From an uncultured Eubacteriales bacterium (GTDB lineage Bacteria > Bacillota > Clostridia > Oscillospirales > QAMX01): a stretch of 27,007 nucleotides of DNA. The stretch is taken from contig URVL01000010.1 in NCBI GenBank assembly GCA_900551265.1, forward strand, positions 1-27,007, given 5' to 3'. Below the pieces are notes generated by a model. The model saw nothing but the letters and a program-made list of their open reading frames with translations, had not been told where the DNA came from and searched no databases. Position 1 is the first letter of the stretch. Each line of letters starts with the position of its first letter. Below are positions 22,627 to 27,007 of the stretch, one piece after another. The translations under genes and the position numbers were made by a program.

Positions 22627-22657
22627 GGCGGTTGAAATTGACTTATTTCAAACCGCC
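22627..22657 (-). terminator. Terminator of the SDR-DegV unit
   Basis: Minus strand: GGCGGTT-A-GAAAT arms (22657-22645) pair with ATTTCAACCGCC (22638-22627) with one bulge around a 6-nt loop, followed by GTTTTCCTTT. A second hairpin, AGCCGCT-aaac-AGCGGTT (22668-22685), lies just upstream and has a T-tract only on the plus strand. Confidence 0.65.
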
Positions 22658-22683
22658 ATTGCACATTAGCCGCTAAACAGCGG

Positions 22684-22833
22684 TTATTTTTCTTGATAAG
22701 GCTCATCTATGATGTTGCCGTTTTCGTCTATAATGACCGGCCCCTATGAGCCTATTTTAAGAATAAAAACTTGTTTTAGTAAATAAGACAAACTTCGTAT
22801 AAAGTTATCTTTTTTCTTTTTAAACCATCCCAA
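22684..22833 (-). pseudogene. Small ORF after degV-like gene, interrupted by TAG
   Basis: TTG 22833 lies 7 nt after AAAGGAG, which directly follows the DegV stop. It reads MGWFKKKKDNFIRSLSYLL and on to IGS, then meets TAG (22746-22744). The same frame continues GPVIIDENGNIIDEPYQEK to TAA at 22684. If the amber codon were sense, the product would be about 49 residues: basic start, hydrophobic middle, acidic tail. Either a decayed small gene or a 29-residue peptide. I do not recognise the family. Confidence 0.45.
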
Positions 22834-22849
22834 AACGGTACTCCTTTCC

Positions 22850-23686
22850 TCAATAACTCACAATCAAGCCGCCGCGCTCCGCATAATAACTGCAAAGCCC
22901 CCGCGTAGGCATAATGGAGATTTTCGCGTCCTGCCAAAGTTCTTTGATTTTACTTTGCAGCCTGTCAGCAAAAACTAAATTATGGCAATGGCTGATGATC
23001 ACTTTCCCGCCGTGATACCCGCGCTCTTTCATATCTTCCAAAAGCATTGTCATTGCTTTTGTGGCTCCCCGCGTTTTGCCCTTTATCGTGATTGTTCCCT
23101 CGTCGCTTCCAATGCCAATGCCCCACATACCGAGTTTGCTTGCAACAAATCCCGCCACCTTGTTCATTCGTCCGTTTTTTACAAGGTTATCGAAAGAGGA
23201 TAGGGCAAACACAATGCGAGTATCGCGCAAAATGGTTTCCGCTTCGGACACGACTTTCTCAAAGTCTGCTCCTGTTTCAATGAGATCGCATATCCTTTCT
23301 ACGCAAATTACAATTTCCGACCCAGTAGAATGGGAATCCAGCACCGCGATTTTCTTTTCAGGATAGCGTTCCAGCACCATTTCTTTTGCAAGCGTTGCAC
23401 TGTTCATACTGCCCGAAAGCCGGGAAGAAATCGTAATCGCAATGCAGAAATCCGCTTTTTCAAACTGTTCGATCCACCCCTGTGGAGAGGGACAAGAGGT
23501 ATGACTGGCCTGCTGGCAATGCTCCATTGCGTCTAACATTTCAGCGGTATTCAGCGTTTCATCGTCAACAAAATCCCAGTTTCCTACGCTGATAATAAAA
23601 GGTACGCTGGATATTTGCACCTTGCCGCCTTGCAGAGCCGCAGGGAATAAATCACAACTTGAATCGGTAACGATATTCCATTTCAT
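22850..23686 (-). CDS. DegV family fatty-acid-binding protein
   Basis: The 278-residue protein begins MKWNIVTDSSCDL, the DegV (PF02645) N-terminal strand with TDSSCDL. It follows with HTSCPSPQGWIEQFEKAD, the loop and helix of the lipid site, and VLDSHSTGSEIV. Known relatives (DegV/FakB) bind a fatty acid and present it to a fatty-acid kinase. No kinase gene lies nearby. ATG 23686 has AGGAGG at good distance; the frame stays open upstream to 23749 but that part overlaps the SDR gene's end. It is 23 bp after the SDR gene on the minus strand and is probably transcribed from the promoter at 24742. Confidence 0.88.
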   Translation of the reverse strand: MKWNIVTDSSCDLFPAALQGGKVQISSVPFIISVGNWDFVDDETLNTAEMLDAMEHCQQASHTSCPSPQGWIEQFEKADFCIAITISSRLSGSMNSATLAKEMVLERYPEKKIAVLDSHSTGSEIVICVERICDLIETGADFEKVVSEAETILRDTRIVFALSSFDNLVKNGRMNKVAGFVASKLGMWGIGIGSDEGTITIKGKTRGATKAMTMLLEDMKERGYHGGKVIISHCHNLVFADRLQSKIKELWQDAKISIMPTRGLCSYYAERGGLIVSY

Positions 23687-23709
23687 AATGTTTTCCTCCT
23701 GTCTATACG

Positions 23710-24711
23710 CTATACTGCTTCCAATGGCACTTTTTGTCCCCGTAGCCAAGAAATTGTATCGGCAACCGTCACCCTCATATCTCGCGGGTGATAGCCCAAT
23801 TCAGCGGTAACCTTGTCGTGGGTGAAATGGCCGTTGCTGGAAATAGTATAAAGCGCGTATTTAGTATATAGCGGTCTTGTGTGCGTAACCTTTGCAATCC
23901 ACTCGAAAACAGGGACAAAAACGCGGGCTAAACCGATAGGCAAACATATCTTTTTTCGCCCTCCGGTGGTTTTACGAACACATTCCAACAATTCCTTTAC
24001 TGTGAAATAGCGGTTAGAAAGGATATAGCAACTACCTTTCGTGCCATGTTCGGCGGCTTCCAAACACCCTTTTGCCACATCACGAACATCGACAAAATCA
24101 TAGCCGCCTATTACACCAGCCGGAAGTTTGCCGGAAATACACATACTAATCAACTGCACAATATGATTATTCCCGCTGTCATAGGGTCCCACAATGCCGG
24201 ACGGGTGAACAACTACCGCGTCCAGACCATTCTGTACCGCGTCCAATACGGCTTTGGTCGCTTCTGCTTTGGTAGCGGCGTATGCTCCGGTCACGGTATC
24301 TTTTGAAAACTTTGCCGTTTCGGAAATGGTCGCCTTTTCCTCGGTTTCGGGGATCGCATGGACGGAACTGACATATACAAGCCGCTTTATATGGTGGCGC
24401 ATACATTGTTCGATAATATTCTTCGTGCCTTTGACATTCACATTGTAGAGTAGCGGCGTAACCTCGTTTCCAATGCTGATAATCCCTGCCGCATGGATTA
24501 CAATAACTTCATTGCATTCAAGGCCGGAAAAGATTTCTTCCAGCGACTCTATTTTTGTAATATCGCCTTTGTAATAAGTGATCTGCCTGTCGTCCTCGCC
24601 GCTTTCAGAGGGAAGGATTAACCCCCGGATAAGGCAATCGGTATCACGCAGATACTTGATAATGGTACTTGCAAGGTGTCCTGCTGCACCCGTAATGTAA
24701 AGCCGTTTCAT
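23710..24711 (-). CDS. Extended SDR: NAD-dependent epimerase/dehydratase family
   Basis: A 333-residue protein that starts MKRLYITGAAGHLASTIIKY, a Rossmann GxxGxxA motif. Then come VYVSSVHAIPE, the catalytic Y-x3-K in YAATKAEATKA, VVHPSGIVGP and a variable C-terminal substrate part. Extended SDRs of this kind act on nucleotide sugars, dihydroflavonol-like carbonyls or sterols; which one is unclear here. Strong ribosome site AGGAGG. Upstream at 24742-24797 is a promoter with a conserved motif shared with the NlpC/P60-like gene. First gene of the unit with DegV. Confidence 0.87.
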   Translation of the reverse strand: MKRLYITGAAGHLASTIIKYLRDTDCLIRGLILPSESGEDDRQITYYKGDITKIESLEEIFSGLECNEVIVIHAAGIISIGNEVTPLLYNVNVKGTKNIIEQCMRHHIKRLVYVSSVHAIPETEEKATISETAKFSKDTVTGAYAATKAEATKAVLDAVQNGLDAVVVHPSGIVGPYDSGNNHIVQLISMCISGKLPAGVIGGYDFVDVRDVAKGCLEAAEHGTKGSCYILSNRYFTVKELLECVRKTTGGRKKICLPIGLARVFVPVFEWIAKVTHTRPLYTKYALYTISSNGHFTHDKVTAELGYHPRDMRVTVADTISWLRGQKVPLEAV

Positions 24712-24741
24712 ATTGCTGCCTCCTGTTTCAAAATCGGACTT

Positions 24742-24797
24742 ATCATATAACGCTGCTGTTTATGAGTTTCCCGATTTTTGTTAATGAAATATGAAAT
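24742..24797 (-). promoter_or_regulatory. Shared-motif promoter A, before the SDR gene
   Basis: Minus strand: TTTCATATTTCATTAACA-type motif with core TCATTAACAAAAATCG (24787-24772), then exactly 24 nt to -10 TATGAT (24747-24742). There is no good -35 at the normal place, which fits activator-dependent transcription. The repeated TTTCAT half-sites resemble direct repeats bound by OmpR-type response regulators. Compare promoter B at 25332. Confidence 0.65.
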
Positions 24798-24805
24798 CAT
24801 CTAAA

Positions 24806-25297
24806 TCAAACCACATTTACAAGCCGACTGGCCGGAAAAGACTTATCTAATTCCATGCGTAACTGTTCCGGCAGATAAAGCGAGGGGGACTTGTATAGGC
24901 AAACTGCTCCCGATTTTTTTAGAAGTGTAGCGATGAACTCCGAACAAAAATATCGGTTTTTCCAATGGAAAGGAATATGAAGCAGATTTAAGGCAACACC
25001 TAAAAACGAATACTTCATCTTTTCCTTGCTGTCCATTGTCTGTTTGATCTCGCTCTCGATTTTGCGGTAAACATCATCTGTTACCCGTAATTGATACAAC
25101 GCACTTTGCGTTATACCATGCTTCCTATGCTTTTCTAATGTTTCGCTGCAAAAGCCTTTTACATTAAAACTGTAAAAAACGCTGTGATCGTCGTTTATGG
25201 AGAGAGAAACATGAGTATAGCGATGATGACGAACAAGCGAAAGAAACTGAGCAAACCAATCCTTGTATCGGGTGAATAAGATAAAAATGTTTTTCAT
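24806..25297 (-). CDS. Permuted NlpC/P60-like (YiiX-type) protein
   Basis: This 163-residue protein begins MKNIFILFTRYKDWFAQFLS with no signal peptide. Candidate catalytic residues are H29 in YTHVSLSIN and C118 in RYFCSEFIATLL. His before Cys is the order of the permuted NlpC/P60 (YiiX/YebB) papain-like group, and CSEF/CSEL-type cysteine motifs are typical. Such enzymes act on peptide or acyl bonds, some on lipids. The function here is unknown. The gene has its own promoter at 25332 that shares the conserved motif of the SDR gene. The rather conserved catalytic pattern suggests an active enzyme. Confidence 0.65.
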   Translation of the reverse strand: MKNIFILFTRYKDWFAQFLSLVRHHRYTHVSLSINDDHSVFYSFNVKGFCSETLEKHRKHGITQSALYQLRVTDDVYRKIESEIKQTMDSKEKMKYSFLGVALNLLHIPFHWKNRYFCSEFIATLLKKSGAVCLYKSPSLYLPEQLRMELDKSFPASRLVNVV

Positions 25298-25331
25298 TCC
25301 AAGCCTCCTGTTATGCTTTCAGTTTGGTTTT

Positions 25332-25388
25332 AGCATACAGAACTGGTATTTATCGTTTTCTCGATTTTTGTTAATGAGATGTGAAACA
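25332..25388 (-). promoter_or_regulatory. Shared-motif promoter B, before the NlpC/P60-like gene
   Basis: Minus strand: TTTCACATCTCATTAACA motif with core TCATTAACAAAAATCG (25377-25362), then exactly 24 nt to -10 TATGCT (25337-25332). Core and spacing are identical to promoter A, although the flanking bases differ. The motif abuts the T-tract of the histidine kinase terminator. Confidence 0.65.
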
Positions 25389-25418
25389 AAAAATAGCCCC
25401 CACATTTCTGTGGGGGCT
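25385..25418 (-). terminator. Terminator after the histidine kinase gene
   Basis: AGCCCCCACA (25418-25409 on the minus strand) pairs perfectly with TGTGGGGGCT around a 4-nt loop, followed by ATTTTTTGTTTC. A clear intrinsic terminator. Confidence 0.9.
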
Positions 25419-25430
25419 AAATCTGAAAAG

Positions 25431-26519
25431 TCATAGATTGATTTTAACTGTAAAGGCTGTTCCTTGTCCGGGCGTGCTTTCTACGGTAATTTCACCGCCG
25501 ATAATTTCAATCACTTTCTTTACCAATGCAAGGCCGAGTCCGTTTCCCTCGCTGGCGCGGGAAGTATCGCCTTGATAAAACTTTTCAAAAATCCTTGCCT
25601 GTGTTTCTTCGTCCATACCGCACCCGGTGTCTTTGATTGTTACCAATACAGCGTTGTCCCTTGTTTGAGAAGTAAGGGAAATGCGCCCGCCCGTTTCCGT
25701 AAACTTGATGGCGTTGGATAAAAGGTTGTTCCACACCAATTCCAAAAGAGAAGCGTCATAGCAAACTGCAACATCTTCCACATCAATTTCAAAGTCAATC
25801 CCTTTTGCCTGCCATTGTTCCATATAGGATAGGGCGCAGCGGCGCAGTTGTTCGCCCAGTTGATAGGTTTCTGGGGCGGGAAAGATCTGCTGGTTTTCCA
25901 ACTTGTTCAGTTTCAGAATATTCGTAATCATGGAATTGAGATTTTTAGTCGCTGTGATAATAGTGTCCATGTATTGTTTATGCTGCTCCGGCGCGGCAGT
26001 TCCGTCTTTCAACGCCTTTGTATAACTCTGAATAATGGAGAGAGGGGCTTTGATCTCATGGGAAACATTTGCGATAAAATCACTTTTTAACATTTCATTG
26101 CTTGCCAATTCCCGTGTCATGGTATTAAAGTCCTCAATCAAAACATCTATTTCAATTTTCCTTCCTTTCTTTTGTGTAGGGGGTATTTGTATGCTGAAAT
26201 CGCCTCCGGCAACCTTGCGTGCGGCCCCGGCAATCTTCCGCAATGGCTTTCCAATCGCATACCGCCAAAACAGGCCAAATAGAACAGCGAGCAAAACGCA
26301 AGTACACAACAGGTAATTTCCTAAAATGCTGACAAGGACAGGAATTTCATCTAAAAAAGCGGCTACAATGAAAGATTGCCCCACAACCAAAAAATACATA
26401 ATGCCAAAGATGATAAGCAATACGGGAGATTGCACCATGCACTTTATCCGCGAGGAAACGCTGAAGCGGTTTGTGCTGCGCCGGATATTCGATGTGACCT
26501 CCATGTTTTTTGAGGACAT
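25431..26519 (-). CDS. Sensor histidine kinase, N-terminus replaced
   Basis: The 362-codon ORF shows two hydrophobic segments (about 31-52 and 58-85) with only a short loop between them. A HAMP-like linker, the H-box VSHEIKAPLS (H154), N-box LVWNNLLSNAIKF, G1 DTGCGMDEE, F-box IFEKFYQ and G2 GNGLGLALVKK follow. It is therefore an intramembrane-sensing-type kinase, often linked to envelope or peptide stress. The first 28 or so codons (MSSKNMEVTSNIRRS and on) are the antisense of a serine recombinase gene, so the native start is lost or at a later ATG, such as 26438, without a good ribosome site. No response regulator gene lies in the window; it would be expected upstream, beyond the junction. 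Expression is doubtful. Confidence 0.8.
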   Translation of the reverse strand: MSSKNMEVTSNIRRSTNRFSVSSRIKCMVQSPVLLIIFGIMYFLVVGQSFIVAAFLDEIPVLVSILGNYLLCTCVLLAVLFGLFWRYAIGKPLRKIAGAARKVAGGDFSIQIPPTQKKGRKIEIDVLIEDFNTMTRELASNEMLKSDFIANVSHEIKAPLSIIQSYTKALKDGTAAPEQHKQYMDTIITATKNLNSMITNILKLNKLENQQIFPAPETYQLGEQLRRCALSYMEQWQAKGIDFEIDVEDVAVCYDASLLELVWNNLLSNAIKFTETGGRISLTSQTRDNAVLVTIKDTGCGMDEETQARIFEKFYQGDTSRASEGNGLGLALVKKVIEIIGGEITVESTPGQGTAFTVKINL

Positions 26520-27007
26520 TATGAGTTTTCAAAAGGCGGTGTATGAACAGCGGTTTGAGGAAGCGGAAAGGACGGCAAAAAAGCGCAAGCGGGAAATCTC
26601 CCAAGCCGAAAAACGGATCGCAGAACTTGACCGGATTTTCAAGCGTATTTATGAGGACGATATATCCGGCGCAATTTCCCATGAACGGTTTTTGAAGTTG
26701 TCCGCCGAATATGAGGCAGAGCAAAAAGAACTGACAGAGAAAGTCAAGGCAGACCGGGAAATGGTAGATACCTACGAGCAGGACAAAGCGGATTTTGACG
26801 GTTTCGCAGCGGTCATTCGGAAGTATGTAGGGATTACCGAACTGACGCCTACGATTGTCAACGAGTTTGTAAAGAAGATTATCGTCCATGCGCCGGACAA
26901 GTCCAGCGGCCACCGGCGGCAGAAAATCCAGATTATTTGGAACTTCGTCGGGGAACTGAAGCAGGACGAGGACAAGCAGACCATTGAACGAGAAAGAAAA
27001 AGCAGGA
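26425..27007 (+). pseudogene. Large serine recombinase, C-terminal fragment
   Basis: The plus-strand frame from about 26425 reads GDCTMHFIREETLKRFVLRR, then IFDVTSMFFEDIMSF, a long coiled-coil of Lys/Glu/Arg (EERTAKK-type, about 26545-26800), and ITELTPTIVNEFVKKIIVHA with DUF4368-like features, open to the window end. This is the C-terminal half of TndX-like large serine recombinases: end of the zinc-ribbon, coiled-coil and tail. The catalytic N-terminal domain and most of the recombinase domain are missing, replaced by the histidine kinase region. It cannot be active as seen. Confidence 0.82.

Larger units (their letters stand above)
21440..27007. mobile_element. Conjugative-element-derived segment (Tn916/Tn5397-like)
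   Basis: The block starts after the chromosomal terminator. It carries a conjugative-transposon sigma factor and HTH partner, cargo-like genes (DegV, SDR, NlpC/P60-like, histidine kinase) and the C-terminal half of a large serine recombinase at the right edge. No integrase or excisionase follows the HTH gene, and no flanking direct repeat is visible within the window, so the exact ends cannot be set. It looks like a rearranged or nested element. Confidence 0.55.

Noticed and set aside
26347..26913. 188-codon minus-strand ORF at the right edge
   Set aside because: It is antisense to the recombinase fragment and overlaps the kinase frame; no domain.

Overview
The window looks like low-to-mid GC Gram-positive anaerobe DNA (class Clostridia, probably a gut commensal; genus not determinable from sequence alone). 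The reasons are SD-rich starts with some TTG starts, sigma-A promoters with 17-bp spacers, an SLH-domain surface protein, DegV, lipoprotein flavodoxins, an ABC-F protein behind an attenuator, and Tn916/Tn5397-type conjugative-element genes. No rRNA, tRNA or CRISPR array was seen.

Left part, 1-9.6 kb: a partial auxin-efflux-carrier (AEC) permease on the minus strand diverges from a plus-strand run. That run holds an FAD-dependent oxidoreductase, peptidase T, a nucleoside-hydrolase-like protein, an ABC-F ATPase, a sugar-phosphate isomerase/epimerase-like TIM barrel, a GH5-like glycosidase and a membrane acyltransferase. The ABC-F gene has a consensus promoter, a 3-codon upstream ORF (MRF-stop), alternative hairpins and a strong intrinsic terminator before its start. 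This is the layout of ribosome-mediated, antibiotic-inducible attenuation.

Middle, 9.6-16.7 kb: on the minus strand lie a DedA-family gene broken by one frameshift, an EamA transporter and a TetR/AcrR regulator whose promoter sits inside an inverted repeat. Divergently run a YqhD/BDH-type iron alcohol dehydrogenase, two membrane-anchored lipoprotein flavodoxins and a short lipoprotein remnant between them. They suggest a redox or aldehyde stress locus. A metallo-beta-lactamase-fold hydrolase and a VOC-fold protein follow, each with its own promoter.

16.7-21.4 kb: a secreted transglutaminase-like protein with three C-terminal SLH repeats. Then comes a four-gene unit: NUDIX hydrolase (apparently leaderless mRNA), rhomboid protease (ATGA overlap), serine beta-lactamase-like hydrolase and DUF3267 HExxH membrane protein.

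21.4-27.0 kb: DNA derived from a mobile element. Minus-strand genes are a conjugative-transposon sigma factor and its HTH partner, a small interrupted ORF, a DegV protein, an extended SDR, a permuted NlpC/P60-like protein and a sensor histidine kinase. The histidine kinase ORF runs into the antisense of a truncated large serine recombinase (plus strand, running off the window), so this end is a rearrangement junction. Two promoters in this block, before the SDR-DegV unit and before the NlpC/P60-like gene, share a 16-nt identical core and identical spacing to the -10 box. This points to a small regulon of one activator, plausibly the missing response regulator of the adjacent kinase.
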